Origin: Limonium bicolor
Lineage: Eukaryota; Streptophyta; Magnoliopsida; Caryophyllales; Plumbaginaceae
DNA length: 64,000 nt
Direction: 5' to 3'
NCBI GenBank assembly: GCA_023374045.1
Contig: CM041776.1
Coordinates: 145,021,296-145,085,295, forward strand
The first letter of the stretch is position 1. The number at the start of each line of letters is the position of its first letter. A model generated the notes under the pieces. It saw only the letters and a program-made list of their open reading frames with translations. It did not search any database and was not told the origin of the DNA. A program made the position numbers and the translations under genes. This document shows, piece after piece, positions 35,001-48,395 of this stretch.

Positions 35001-38000
35001 AAACACTTAGGGATATTTTAGATGAATATTAGTAATTTAGGTGTTACTTGAAGTAAGAATAAAGTTGTAATGGGTTTTAAATAAATTATAAACTCTATAA
35101 GTATCTAAATAAATAAAAGAATTATTATTGTGGTCAAAGTGTAATCAAAATATAATAGGAGTGCCAAATGGTATTAAGACCGAAAGTTAGAGTTTAGAAT
35201 AGTTTATAATGTTAAATATAAATTTTATAAGGATAAAGAATTAAAATGTAAATATGGTGGAAGTTAGGAGTGTCTACCGTAAATAAAAAACTTATGGGGG
35301 TAAGAATTGATATTACCGAAAGTTTGGGGGCTAAATGGAACTTAAATAGCCTTATGGACTGCTTCGAGATTTTAGAGAAATTATGGGTTGGTTTTGGTGA
35401 TTAAATAAACTAAAGAGTATAATATATAGTTTAAGTATTATAATGTAACATTTACAAAACGTTAGGGGCTAATGTGCAAATAACCGAAAGTTAGGAGATG
35501 TAAAACAAATTTATGATACCTATAGGGGCTGTTCGCAAATTATGAGGATTTTAGGGGTTGGTTTGGTATTTCAGATAATTAGATTGTATAATATAAAGTT
35601 AAGGATTAAATTGTAAGTTTATGAAATTAAGGCGGGTTAAAGTGTAAATAAAGAAAGATGTGGGTGAACAATCAAATTTGAATAAGCTGAGGGGTTATCG
35701 GTAAATATATATACATATGTACGTATATTATAACGTTAAGATACCTTATGTTATAAATTAATGAGGTAAATACTATAACAAGTATGGAATATGGGGTGGT
35801 TTTAATTAGACAAACATATGAGATGACATAGGAATTTCCGGAAGAATATTGGGCTATTCGGAGATTATATACACATTATATGTATAATAATGTTTGAAAA
35901 CCTTAGTTTATAATTTAATAAGACTAAGAAATGTAATGCTTATAATATATGGGTTAATCTCATAAATAATCAAACTATGAGGGGAAGAGATTGTCGTTAC
36001 CGACAATATATATATAGGCTGTTTGGAAATTTTAAAGTTTGAACATACTGTATATTATAAAGTCTTAGGTGATGTAATGAGACATTATTTTAAGTGTGAA
36101 AGAATATATTATAAGAGGGGGGCTCTATATAATTATCATTGAACTCGTACATAGAACGAGGATATAACAGTCAAGCCACATACGAGGTTATGCTACTACG
36201 AGTGGAAACGTAAATGTCACGACAACCGTATTGTAAATGTTTACAATGGGGTAATATTTTACATGCACGCGAACAATACGTAAACAATGACGTATAGTTA
36301 CAACTATAATATATATGTAATTGTTTGTATATATATATATATAGTATGTATGGATAAGCCGTACACCTACATAAAAATAACCACACGAACCAGTTTGTAT
36401 AGCGGAATGTTTAACGTCATGCATACAACGTAACATTATTTTCGTACGCCTGTAAACCGACAATTCCGCAAACAAAACGTGAACGAAACTTCCAGTGATA
36501 AGTAATATTACCGTAGCGACAACTACGCACTCGTAAACTAAACGATGGCTGAAATCTAAATCCTTGAGGCTAACGACCATCGAGATAAACAAGAGGTCAA
36601 TTAAGACTTAGACACGGGTTGGAAGTACGGGTTGGTCTAGGTTAGTTAAGTAAATACGAAATACGTATATACGTACTGATATTAGAACAATGTGTATACC
36701 AGAGATACGAGTGGGTAGACACGAGCACTGTGAGCGTTAGAGCCTACGGGGGTTATCATGCGGGTGACAACGGTGTAAGGTATGTCGGATTCTATGGTCT
36801 GAACCCTGATGGATTCTTTGAGTTCAGACATTTGTGTGCTAATTGCTTAGATGATATGGATGAGTATGCAGTGTTTATGAAATGTTACTTGCTCGATATC
36901 TAGCGTTTATTATTTGTGTGCGAACACCTTTGGCTATAGATAACGATAATCATTTAAACGATACTGTTGGTAAAGCGATGAGTACGACACTGTCAAAAAA
37001 TACTCAGATTATCTAAGACTTAAAACTTAGGAAGAAAGGTTCGGTATTACCAACCTTAGAGAATTGGCACAGAACATGAATATAACCTAGAGTCAGTTAA
37101 AACACTTAACTATGGAGAAATGGAGGTGATGAGGTGGTGTGATATATGTACGGGGAAATCCTGGTCTGCATTCCAGCAGGTTGCACGTGTGATCACCAGA
37201 GGGGAGTCCAGGCATGGAGCCCCTCGTTGAGGAATCCAAGGATCGTCTTAGATCATTGGCGTTGGGTACTAACGTAGGTACATGGCTTCGGGCCACACGG
37301 ATGTTTCTCACGAGACGTCGGGGAAGCCAAATGATCTCGAATCATTGGCAATGGGACTACTGTCCAATAATAACTAAAACTTGGTGAGGTGTTAATGGGG
37401 AATTGTCCATCTAACGTGACACCCAAAGGATGATGAGAGTTGGTGGGAGCGGGGCTCCAGACGATTGAATAACGAACTTGCGATTACGATTTGATCTAGC
37501 GACTATTGTGCATGGTTATTAATATGTTGTTTGTGGTGATTACTTGGTGAACTGTTTTGTGTTTACATTCCGCTTTTACAGTCTTTTATATATACTTGTA
37601 AACTGGAACAACATGAAAATTGAATAGCATGCTAATCAAGACGGCTAATTAACTCATGTGGCCTAAAGGCAATTAGGATCATATAGTTCAACATACTCAG
37701 CCTCGTGCTGAGCCTTTTGGCAACCACATTTTTGCAGGTATACTATGACTGACGCCGGAGTGCGGGATTGGGTATGGCTTTAAATTTGACTAGTCGATAT
37801 GTGTAGGAGGAATCATGGATTATGTCATTGTAATAGATACGTCAAGTGATGATCGATGTATAATTGAATCTTGATAGCTGCTCACTAGTTCGAGTTATAT
37901 GGATTTATCATGAGTTGTGTTAACCTCGTCATCACTGCGGATGGATGGTTAAGCAGATGGTTTGATGGTTGTGACACCCGCCTAGTTAGTGAGAGTGTTC

Positions 38001-38088
38001 CGCTGTGAATGGTGCGATTAATGTATTTTTAATTACTGTTACGAAGTGATTACTGTGAGAGTTAGGATTAATAGACGGGGGTGTTACA
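32092..38088 (+). repeat. Element B 3' LTR (6.00 kb)
   Basis: This is the partner of 20478-26511. Differences are mainly short deletions and insertions, for example at 37170 (GCATTCCAGCAG against GCATTCGTTCCAGCAG) and in the (TA)n tract at 36328-36344. The hairpin block is at 37696-37715. Confidence 0.92.
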
Positions 38089-38093
38089 AGTAC

Positions 38094-39807
38094 ACCTTTT
38101 AAGTATTTTAATCAATCAATCTTGTCTACCCACTTGACCACCCATGTGACTCCATTACCGATTGATTAAGGCTCCATTTCCCTTAATTTATGTCGATTCC
38201 AAGCATGGAATCATGACTCACTTTTCTACTTTGTTAAAGTAATACTAAACTTCTCTAAAGTCATTAATTAGTCAAGACCTATCACCCACCATGCTCCATC
38301 ATTTCCGCCTGCCTAGGAGCCTCATTCTCATCCATTTAGCAACCTAAAATAATTACTAATGAGTCACCAAAGCATTACAAACATAAAGTAAAAGTAAATT
38401 GACATTAAAGACAAAATTAGCTTACCTTCCTCCCATTACAAGCTTCAGCCGTGAGTCTCTCTTCCTAGAGCTCTCTTTTGATCGTCCCTGACCATGAGGG
38501 GACTCCAAGCTCAGTTGGTGTGAGCTCTTGCTCTAGGTAAGCTTCTAAGGCATAAAAATGTCCATTTTCTTCATCTTTCTTTCCTCTTTCCATTGAGCTA
38601 AGCTCCAGCCATTTCTATACATGTATGTAGTGTGTTTTGGAGGTTAAAAGAAGGTGTATCTCGGCTGTAACAAGGTAGAAGGAGGGAAGTTCAAGTCTTG
38701 ACCATTTAAGGTAAAAATGTGCTTTAAGCATGGTCTTCTTCTTCCCTCTTCATTTCCGGTGGGAAACCATAGTTCCTTAGCCTTATTTTCTTTTCATTCT
38801 CATATGGATTCAGTTGGTATACCAAGATCTACAAGGAATAGCCATATCCATGCCAAAAACTCCATTTTTGGCATCTTAATCAAGGTGAAAATTAACCATC
38901 TTCTTACCTGAGTTATTCCGGTTTTAGGGCTTGTTTTAGTAGATCTTTTGATACTTCTTTTCCTCAGTAAATCTAGGCCGAAGAACAGCTCTTGCGGTCC
39001 TAGCATTTCTAAGGTAAATTTACGTTGAATTTAAGTGTTAAAACACTTCCCATGGTTAGCTCATGCTTGGAGTTTAATCATGTCTTGTTTTCTGTATGAA
39101 GACAAGTAAATCAATCTGTGGAGAAGTTTTCCCTAAGGAGTCGTGGCTAAACAAGGCTTTAACCTTGCTAAATCAAGGTATAAATCACTTAAAACTCAAC
39201 TTTGATATACTAACATAAGTTTAAGCTTGTGTATATAAATTGCCATGAGTGAACATGGTGATATGGTCATATTTTGACCATAAGTGGTTAAGGAAATGAC
39301 TTAGTAAATTTATCTAAGTAATTAAGTAACATAAATGTCAAAATTAAGACTTTATGTGGAAGATTGGTAATTAATGGGAAATATAAGGTGAGGCCGAAAG
39401 TTATTTGTATTTTGGGGCATTTATGTGTAATTTATTTTGTAAGCCAATGTTTGTAATAAGGTCATGCACTTTAGGCCATTTTATTTATGTATATTTAGTT
39501 TAAACTAGGTTTTAGGTACTAAATAAGTGTTACCACAAATTATAAGGGGTTAAACTATAATTAAATCAATTTGGGGGCTAAATAATAATAAACCCGAAAA
39601 TTAGGTGTTAAAAGGATTTAAAATAGAAATTATAAGATTTTATAAAGTTTTGGGGTTAATTGGTAAATTCTGGAAAATAGGGGTTAAAACCGTAAATTAA
39701 GAAAGTAATGGTCAAGGCTATATTAAGGAGGTCAACCTTGACCATTGGGTAGGTTTTGACCAAATTAGATAAGTTAAAGAACTTATTTAAGGTTATATAG
39801 TAAAATA
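38094..39807 (+). mobile_element. LTR H, part 2
   Basis: This continues 19689-20477. It is non-coding. Blocks CTTACCTTCCTCCCATTACAAG (38420) and AAGGTAAAAATGTGCTTTAAG (38708) recur in other LTRs. It is interrupted at 39808 by solo LTR C, whose AAATA duplication links 39807 to 44313. The open frame at 38717-38911 has no recognisable domain. Confidence 0.6.
39803..39807. repeat. Target-site duplication of solo LTR C (AAATA)
   Basis: AAATA stands immediately before 39808 and is repeated at 44308-44312. Confidence 0.85.
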
Positions 39808-42800
39808 TGTAACACCCCAACCAACAACAACACACTTAACAACAAACTGCAGCGGAAAACTTAACTCATCACATTACTGAACTCGTTGGTGTTACACGCC
39901 GTTAACCACCCACGTGGCTAACAAGGCTAATACATATACATTGTATCGGTCTGATGGACTAGATTCCCGCGCAACTGTACATTACTATCCCTTTCCATTA
40001 ACAACAACCAACAAACATAAACATTCCATCTGTACCAAGTATTTACAACTGATGCCGATAACAATTTCGGTTTACTACACCTACAATACATACACAATTT
40101 TAATGGCTACCCATGCACAAACGACTACCCGTCCTACTCTCGAACGGCTTCCAGCTCCTTGTAGCTGAAATAGAATTGGAAGAAAAGGTGGCCCTCAAGG
40201 GGCTCAGCACCTTTGCTGGTATGGTAATCCCGCAACCCGCATGCTACCGGGCCACACACAACTATTTGTCATCTTAGCATGCGGTTGATTACATTTAACT
40301 CATGCATGTACACCATAAACACACAACACATTACAATCCACAACAATGGTCACAACAAATACAGACAACACATCTACACTTAATAACTCGCTCTTTGTGT
40401 TCTTTAACCCTAGAGTGTTTCTCCTCTAATGGAGCTATTTCCTCAATAGACGACACTTACCCACTAGTCGGGTTATCCATAAACGTCTCTTTTATAAACT
40501 GGGATTCATATCCATGATCCACATACTTCACATTTAAACAACATATAACATCACATCGCAATAAGCATTGCAGTACATCAATAACACATAACATAATGGG
40601 TACGGATCTCTTTAGGAACCGCCCCAAACATAGTTAGTTCACTGGGAGAGCCTAGAGAATGCTGCCAAACTCATGCTAAGCTCGTTTACATAACTCGTTA
40701 CCGTCCTATTAGATGAACAGATAACTTAACACAAAGATGGATCGGATATAGTGATCCGAACACAGCGTACATAATCCCCAACAGACGTGAGTCAAAAGCC
40801 ATGGTTAAGCTCAGGGGTGATAGAAGACCAATGAAGGAAGACAACTAACAAAGAGGGAGCTAAAGAAACTGTATACATCAACTCCCAAACAACGCGCGAC
40901 CGGAACAACCGGATTCCTCACCCCCCAAAATATATATATAAACATAGTTAAGGGCTCCACTATGGAACCTATCACATCCATACACTTTATAATATTACAA
41001 CTGGGTTAGACACACAAGGGAGGTCCCTACATTCACACACAAACATCACATAATTAACTCACGCATAGCCGTGGTTAGAACGTCCCATGGTTCGGGTCGT
41101 TAAATCCGAATATCGATCTCTCATGTGATCCTAGACTCAGTTAGCTAAGGTTTAACACTTTCGAGGTTAAATGGTATCAGACGTAGACACACCACATATA
41201 TGAATTACTGTAAACTCATTACATACTTTTATCTTATAATGTGGCAAACATTCAGAAAAACACATTGGCATACAAGCCGGTGTAATCCGGTAGGACACAG
41301 GTTGCAAGAAAACCATACCTTGGCCCTTGCTGCATACGAGTCCCGCCAAACGTAGTTCCTAAACATGATAGTAATGTCGGTTAATTAACTTATTTAACTT
41401 TTGAATAACTAAGTGTTTTTACATGATTATATGTCATGTTTCCTTACTTAATTCACACTTGATTATCCTTGTTATACCCACTAGGGTTTACTCCTTAAGT
41501 CACTCTTGTTTGTTTTTTTTTTAACTTTTGGGTCCGAATGACCCACCCAACTGGGTCGGACCCTTCCAGTAATCCTCAGATTTGAAAATTCCACTTCGTC
41601 CGACCCACGTCCGACCCAAGTCCTCTGGGTCGGACCATTCCAGCAATTTTTCCGTCTTTTAAACTCACCCGACCGACCCATGTCCGACCCAAGTCCCCTG
41701 GGTCGGACCGTTCCAGAACCACTTATGGGTGACTAACAGAGGCCGACCGACCCAACCTAGGGTCGGTCCCTTGGGTCGGTCCACAACAGAACATGTCCAA
41801 AACTTGTCAAATCTTCTCCAAACTTTTCCTCAAACCTCCTAGTATGTCCTAACACCCTTAGGCACTTCAAACACACCTTTAGCCATGCACTAAACCCCTT
41901 AAATCACACACCAAAACCATCTTGACCATTACACAAGTTTCTTACAAAATTCCTAGCACTTGTAATGTTTTCTCCTTAGGATTTCTAAGTGGTGAGTCAT
42001 GCCTATAACTCCACTAACCAAAATGTTACCTTACCACCATTACCACTACTCCAAGGGCATCATTTCACACTTACACCTCCCATACACAAACTCCTTTTAT
42101 TTTCCACTAGTTCACACTTAGATCTCCACAAGGCATTATTTTTCCTTTGATCACCAAAACTTGCACAAGACTTAGCACTTCACATAACATAACCTTGGTG
42201 TGTTTAAAACACCCATTTGATCTCTAAATCCTCCAAGACAATGCCTAAGTCATCATACACTCAAGAACACCTTAATTCATTTTGTTTCACCAATTTAACA
42301 CTTAACAATTCTTAGTACAACCTAGGTCATAAAATCTCATTAGAACACATAAACTCCTTTGTTTATCAACTAAATTTTGCCATAGCTTCTCTTGTATATT
42401 CTCACACCCAAACACTTAGGTTTTCACCCTTTGACAACCAAGAACACTTAAACACTTAATACACATTCCTTATACACAAACATATTGCTTTTCATCCTTA
42501 AACCATCCAAGACATTCATCTTCACGAGTAATGCTCTTTACACACTACTAAACCTTTAAACTACACTACATCACAATATAGTGCATAAACTTAAATTGCT
42601 TGGCACTTAGGCCCTTAAATAACATGGCTCTTAGGCCCTTAAATTGCATAAACCTTAAACACTGAATTTCCCACATATATATTGCCTTTGACCTGCAATT
42701 ACACACAACACCTCATATACCTTTTAATAATTCCCTTAAGAACAATTCACTAGCTCTTTTGCCATTGGCTCCTTAGGTATTTTATTAAGCAAATCAAGCT

Positions 42801-44307
42801 CATTTTTCCTAAGGCATTTAAACTACATTGAGATAGTTTGTTTACCTCTTTTCTTCAAGATTATTACTTGAACACTCTTGTTCTTCCTTGTTTGGAAATA
42901 GGCAAGAGGACTTGGTTACTTGTCAATGTTCTAATCAATACACAAGTAAAGCCAATGAGCATTCAAGCTTCATGCTTAAACTCATTTACAAACCCTAGGT
43001 TATATATATTGTCTTAACACATTAGGATAGTTGTTTTACCTTGGAAATAAAAGAGAGCTTGAATAAGTATCAAGAGAGGACTCCTCCTAGTCTTTGGAAG
43101 ATTGGAATGAAGCTATGAAAGAACAAGAGAAGACACCATTAAATGGTGATTTTCGGTCACATACAAAAACAAGGGGAAATGTTGTTTTTCTTTGGTTTTC
43201 CTTACCTTGAAACAAAGGAGAATGACAAGGCATGGAAAGATGAGCTCAAGCTCCTTCAATGGTGAATCTCAATGGCACCGAAATGAAGCTTTTGAATATT
43301 TGGAAAGATAGAAGTGTAGAGTTTGGTCTAACTAGAAGAATGGTGGTCTTGAAATTGAATTTGGATCATGGAGCTAGAAGTTACAAGCATTCAAAGATGG
43401 AGATGGTATGGTTTGCTGTAGCAAACCGAGAATTGAGAAGAGAGGGAGGTTGGAGACGGTGGAAGTGAGTGGGAAAGGAAGAAATGAAATGAGGTGTTTG
43501 CTTTTACAAGATATTTATGTTATAAAGTAACTTTATTCTTTTTACTTACTTTTCCTTCCTTTCTTTAATTGATTTTTACATGGTGGTGATTCACCATATT
43601 GAAAACTGGCCCCCCTCATCTACTTAGGGGTATTTTGATCTTTGTTGACCAATTAACTTACTTATATTGACTTATGTCATAAACTAGCATATTTTGGTTA
43701 CTATTCACAATACAAGGCACATATTTGTGAAATTTTTGATTTCTCATTGATTTAGACTTCCTAATGTGATACTAAGTAGTACACATGTTAATTAAAGAGT
43801 AATTATGGACATTTAGCCACTCAAAACTCATTTACAAGACAATTTTTCAAAAATGTGCTTTAAGACTCCTTAAAGCACATTTGTGTTTTAACTTGTTTTC
43901 AAGCTTGGTTTTCTTTATTAATTGATTTAATATGTTCATTAACATATAAATAAGGTCTTGGTAAGCTTATTAGGTCTTAAACAAACTTATCCCAAGCTTA
44001 GAGCACATTTTCGCCCATATTGGCTTTAAGGTATTTATTTGTGTTTTGTTTGGTTTAATTGTCTACCAAGGTTTCCTAAGGACTTAATTAGCCTTATAAT
44101 TGAATGTTATAAAGTCTTGGTAGGCTCTTTGGGTCCTAACCAAGTTCACTCCAAGCTTAGAGCATGTTTTTGCTCAAACTGTGTCTTAGTGTTTTATCGT
44201 GTTTTTACTATGGTTTAAATTGTACACTGATGTTTCTAAGGCACTTTTTAGCCTTTAAATACCATATTTTAACATTTAAACAACATATCAAGGTTTGGGG
44301 TATTTCA
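39808..44307 (-). mobile_element. Solo LTR C (4.5 kb)
   Basis: This is a single minus-strand LTR (TGAAATACCCC at 44307 to GGGGTGTTACA at 39808) with AAATA on both sides and no internal region. It is the product of recombination between the two LTRs of a former element. It holds the hairpin/acceptor block (40170-40221), the GGTCGG array (41530-41790) and the palindrome-like GTTAACCACCCACGTGGCTAAC (39901). It is the same family as 1-448. Open frames inside (for example 43259-43468) have no recognisable family. Confidence 0.9.
41530..41790. repeat. GGTCGG inverted-repeat array (LTR C)
   Basis: Four units of the form (C)CGACCCA...TGGGTCGGACC followed by (A/C/G)TTCCAG. Some units have single rather than doubled CCGA motifs, so the array is related to but distinct from that of element A. 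Confidence 0.7.
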
Positions 44308-44312
44308 AAATA

Positions 44313-45467
44313 AGTATTTAATTGTAACATTTTATAATATATGGGGTATGTATGGTGAATACCGAAACTTAAGGGTGTACAATGGTATTTTAAACACCCA
44401 TGGGCTATTAGGAATTTTTAGGATTTTATTGGGTTGAATTTGGAATTAAAATAAGCTATATATGTATAATATATAGTCATATGTCATTGTTATACTTTGG
44501 AAAAGAAAATGGGGAGGAAATGTAAATAACCGAAAGTTTGTGGGTTAGAAATGATATTTATAACCCTTTGGTTTAGTTTGGTGATTTTTAGAATAATATA
44601 AGGTGTTTTAAAAAGATAAGTGTATAATATACAGTTTTGATGATATTATAAAACTATACGTTATAAATGGGGTCAAATTGTAATTATAAAAAGTTGGTGG
44701 GTTAAGAAATGAATTAGAACATAATTTAGGTTCTGTTCGGTTATTTGGAATATGTATAACTATAGGTTATATTTTTAAGTAAGGTTTTAAATGTTATATT
44801 ATATGGATATATAACATGGTATAAATTATGGGGTGATTTTGGTAATTAACGATAGTTTTGTATAAAAACTATATGTTATAAATTATAAAAGATAAAGATA
44901 TCATATCATATTATTAGTATATGGTATAACATTACATAATGTTAGGTGGTCAAAATGAAATTAAAATAAAGTATAGTGCTGTACAGAATTTATAAAGGTT
45001 GGAAAATGAATTTTAGACTATGGTCTACAATGTTATAAGTGTTATAACAATTATATGGTATTAATGTGGTTTAAATGGAATTAATATAAACAAGAGTATT
45101 CACATTAAATAATGTGACAAACTATAAATAAATGAGATTTATAAACTAAGGTAAATGTTGAATAAACCTTAGGAGTTGGAATTATACAGCATAAAATGTT
45201 ATATGTTATTAAGATAATGATCTTAATATAGGTTGTGACAATATAACACAACTAATGGGAATAATCATCTCACATAAGATGATAAAATGTGACATATGGT
45301 ATAAGAGTTTTATAACTCATGAAATTTACCTATATTGGTAAGTATATACATATGCGAGAATTATGTATATAAGGGTGGATATATTATGGTTAGAAACCAT
45401 ATAATATGATGGTGAAGGTTATTACATGAAAATAGTTTATAAACTATAAGTTATGAGTTTTTGAATT
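44313..45467 (+). mobile_element. LTR H, part 3
   Basis: This is AT-rich non-coding DNA with the degenerate LTR modules (ACCGAAACTTAAGGG, ACCGAAAGTTTGTGGG, TTCTGTTCGG) also seen in B and D. A TATATAAGGGT box lies at 45366. It is interrupted at 45468 by LTR E, and the rest of H lies beyond the window. Confidence 0.6.
45366..45376 (+). promoter_or_regulatory. Possible TATA box of LTR H
   Basis: TATATAAGGGT matches the same 11-mer in element D's LTR (53168-53178). A good TATA fit conserved between two diverged LTRs suggests the core promoter. There is no direct evidence of a start site. Confidence 0.4.
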
Positions 45468-48395
45468 TGTAACACCCCTACTACGCACTTAACATTAAAT
45501 GAAATCGCAGCGGAAAAATAACTAAACGATTCGGTGCTACAACGCCGTCAACCACCCACGTGGTTAACAAGGCAGAATAAATACAAGTGTACCGGTCTGA
45601 TGATCAGACTCCCGAGCATTAGGTACTAACATCCACCCATATATACATAACCAACATACCGAGTATTTAATACAAACCGTCACTGTATACTGTACACATG
45701 AACTCCACTGTCGACTGTAACACGAACAACACCAAAATATAACGCCACGGGAGCACAGGCGCATCCCGGGCTCAACATCCAAAATAACCAAAAGTAATTC
45801 TGTAGCCTAGAATATATGGCCATTCCGCTTCCTCGATCCTCATCCTGTAGTAAAAATATGGAGCCCTCGAGGGGGTCAGCAACCCTTGGCTGGCATGGTT
45901 AACGCGCAGCCCATCGGCTACCGGGATACGCGCAACTAATTGTCATGATGACATGGCATTCATTTTAACACATAACATATACATATGGCATAGCAACAAT
46001 ATTGCATACCACAACATCACATACAAAGTGAATACACTTTCCACAATAACAACCAAGAAGGTTAAACAACATAAGAAGCCTAGAGAATGGTTCACTCTCA
46101 CGTTAAGCTTGTTACACACAGTCATTACCGTTCTGTTATTTGAACGAGTAACTTAAGTCACAGATGGTTCGGATATTGTGACCCGAACACACCACACAAA
46201 CACATGTTCCCACTAAACCGATCATAAGTCAGAATAGGTAAGCTTTGGAGGAAGCTAGCGGGAGATCGAACGCCAAATAAAGGAGAACAATCTTAAAAAC
46301 ATAAGAGTCGAATCTGATACAGATATCTACTCTTAAACTTACACGCGTGACCGGACAACCGGATTCCTCACCCCCGCAGTTAGCACTTGTTAGAAGTTCA
46401 ACAGTGGAACTTAACAAACAATTCACAAACAAGTGGTAGGTCATGTTAGACACACACAAAGGAAATGAGTCACGTCATAACATCACAATAATATGAACAA
46501 CTGTAAACTCATTACATGATTAAGTCTTATAACGTCATAAACACACAGAAAAACAAACAACACACAAGCCGGTGTAAACCGGTAGGTAAAAGACTGCAAG
46601 AAAACCATACCTCGGTCCTTGCTTCAATTGATTTTCACCGTAGGCCACTCCTATACATAATTAAGAATGTCGGTTAATTAACTTACTTAACTTCAAATTT
46701 ACTAAGTGTTTAACATGTTTACATGACATGTTTTAATGCCCAAACTTATCCTTGATTACCTACATTATACCCCTAGGGTTAACTACTTAAGCCATACTTT
46801 GTTTTTTTTTACAAGTTTAGGTCCGACCGAACTTACCGACCGACCTTACACAAGGTCGGTCCATTCCAGAACATTACCGTCAAAAATTCCACTCCGACCG
46901 ACCTTGCAAGTTCGGTCTATTCCCGAGAGTTTTTTCCTTTGAAAATTCAGGCCCGACCGATCTTGGCAAGTCTGGTCACAAGATCGGTCGATTCCCGAGA
47001 CTCACCTACGTACAAAAATTTAGGCATGACCGACCTTGTAAGTCCGGTCCCATGGTCGGTCTATTCCAGAGACTCAATCCGTACTAAAAATCCATGCGAC
47101 CGACCTTGCAAGTCCGGTCCCCAAGGTCGGTCCATTCCAGAAACCATTTCTCAGGGTAAACTGGGCTCGACCGATCTTGGCAAGTCCGGTCGCAAGATCA
47201 GTGCTCCAGACCCTTGTTTTTAATTGCCCATTTAACTCCAAACTTCACCTCATATATCCTAGTATGTTCTAACCTTATTTGGGCACTTCAAACACACCTC
47301 AAGACCTCCATTAAACTCCTTAAATCATTCACTAAAATCCTCCTCAAGCATTACACAAATTCTTATAAAAAGGTTTACACTTGTAATGTTTTTCACTAAG
47401 TTTCTATGTGGTGTTTCATACCTATAACTTCACTATTCCCAAATGTTTTCTCACCACTACAACATCATCTCCCAAGCATCTTTTCTTCCTAACCAACTCC
47501 TTGAATATCTCTACAAGTTTATAGCCCCTTCATGCAACAAATCACTCTTCTTATTCACCCATTGCCCAAGTCCTAAACATAATCTCTCCATGATCTTGAG
47601 TATCCCAAAACACTAATTTGCATTCTAAATCCTCTAAAATAATGCTTAAGTCCTTTTTACACCTTAGAATACCTTAATGCATGCTTCTTTCACTAGTAAA
47701 ACACTTCATCATTCTAAACACTTCCTTACTCCCCAAAACTCATTTTAAACACCTAAAACTTCTTATGCATTATCTAAATTTCGACATGAACTCTCCTAGA
47801 ACATTACCAAGCCAAAACACATTGTTTTCACCATTAAACAATCAAGAACACTAAAATCCATGAAGAACATTCTATACACAAAACTTCACTCATTTAACAC
47901 TACATCACAATATAGTGCATAATTTAAATTGCTTGGCACTTAGGCCCTTAAATAACATGGCTAAGGCCCTTAAATTGCACAAACCATAAACACTGAATTT
48001 CCATAATATTTGCCTTTGACCTGCAAATACACTTAACAACACATATGCCCTTTTACTAGTCTCCTTGAGAACATTTTACTAAGTCATTCACCATTGGCTC
48101 CTTAGATCATTTTAATAAGCAACATAAGCTCATTTCTCCTAAGACTTTAAACCACAATAGGTTAGCACATTTACCTCTTTCCTCACAACTTCTTTCTTGT
48201 TTCCTTGACTAAAATCGGCAAGGCTCTAGTTGCTTGTCAACTTCTAAACATTATACAAATGATAAAATGAGTAACAAGCATTATGCTTCATCTCATTGTA
48301 AACCCTAGTTACATATATTATTTTAAAACATTAAGATGATTGTTTACCTTGGATATGAAAGAGAGTTTGGATATGTAGCAAGAGAGGACTCCACA
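45468..48395 (-). mobile_element. LTR E, 3' part, minus strand
   Basis: It begins TGTAACACCCC (the reverse of the shared LTR end) at 45468, with GCAGCGGAA, the GTCAACCACCCACGTGGTTAAC block (45547), the hairpin/acceptor block (45846-45897) and a GGTCGG array (46819-47215). Its body resembles LTR C, for example AAGAGAGGACTCC at 48380 against 43073. It is broken by LTR F at about 48396, and the missing 5' part should lie beyond the window. It is non-coding. Confidence 0.75.
46819..47215. repeat. GGTCGG inverted-repeat array, variant arms (LTR E)
   Basis: Six units of about 60-75 bp: CCGACCTTG...CAAGTCCGGTC...AAGGTCGGTCCATTCCAGA. Compared with A and C, the left arm CCGACCCA has become CCGACCTT and the right arm TGGGTCGG has become AAGGTCGG, so pairing is kept. 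The plus-strand open frames at 46736-47223 are by-products of the repeat. Confidence 0.75.

Larger units (their letters stand above)
20478..38088 (+). mobile_element. Element B: complete LTR retrotransposon with 6-kb LTRs, non-autonomous
   Basis: It spans 17.6 kb, with LTRs 20478-26511 and 32092-38088 (TGAAATACCC...GGGGTGTTACA), a primer site just after the first, a purine tract just before the second, and the 5-bp duplication AGTAC. The LTRs are nearly identical, with mostly indel differences, so insertion was recent. The 5.6-kb interior is non-coding apart from a relic of the integrase C-terminus (31301-31513). LTRs make up two thirds of the element. Like A, it must have been mobilised in trans. 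Confidence 0.92.

Noticed and set aside
36188..36592. 134-codon minus-strand frame in B's 3' LTR
   Set aside because: It is broken in the other LTR copy (24534-24827 region), is tyrosine-rich because of a (TA)n tract, and has no family.
46736..47223. Plus-strand frames with repeated Arg/Pro/Ser motifs in LTR E
   Set aside because: They are translations of the GGTCGG repeat array, not genes.
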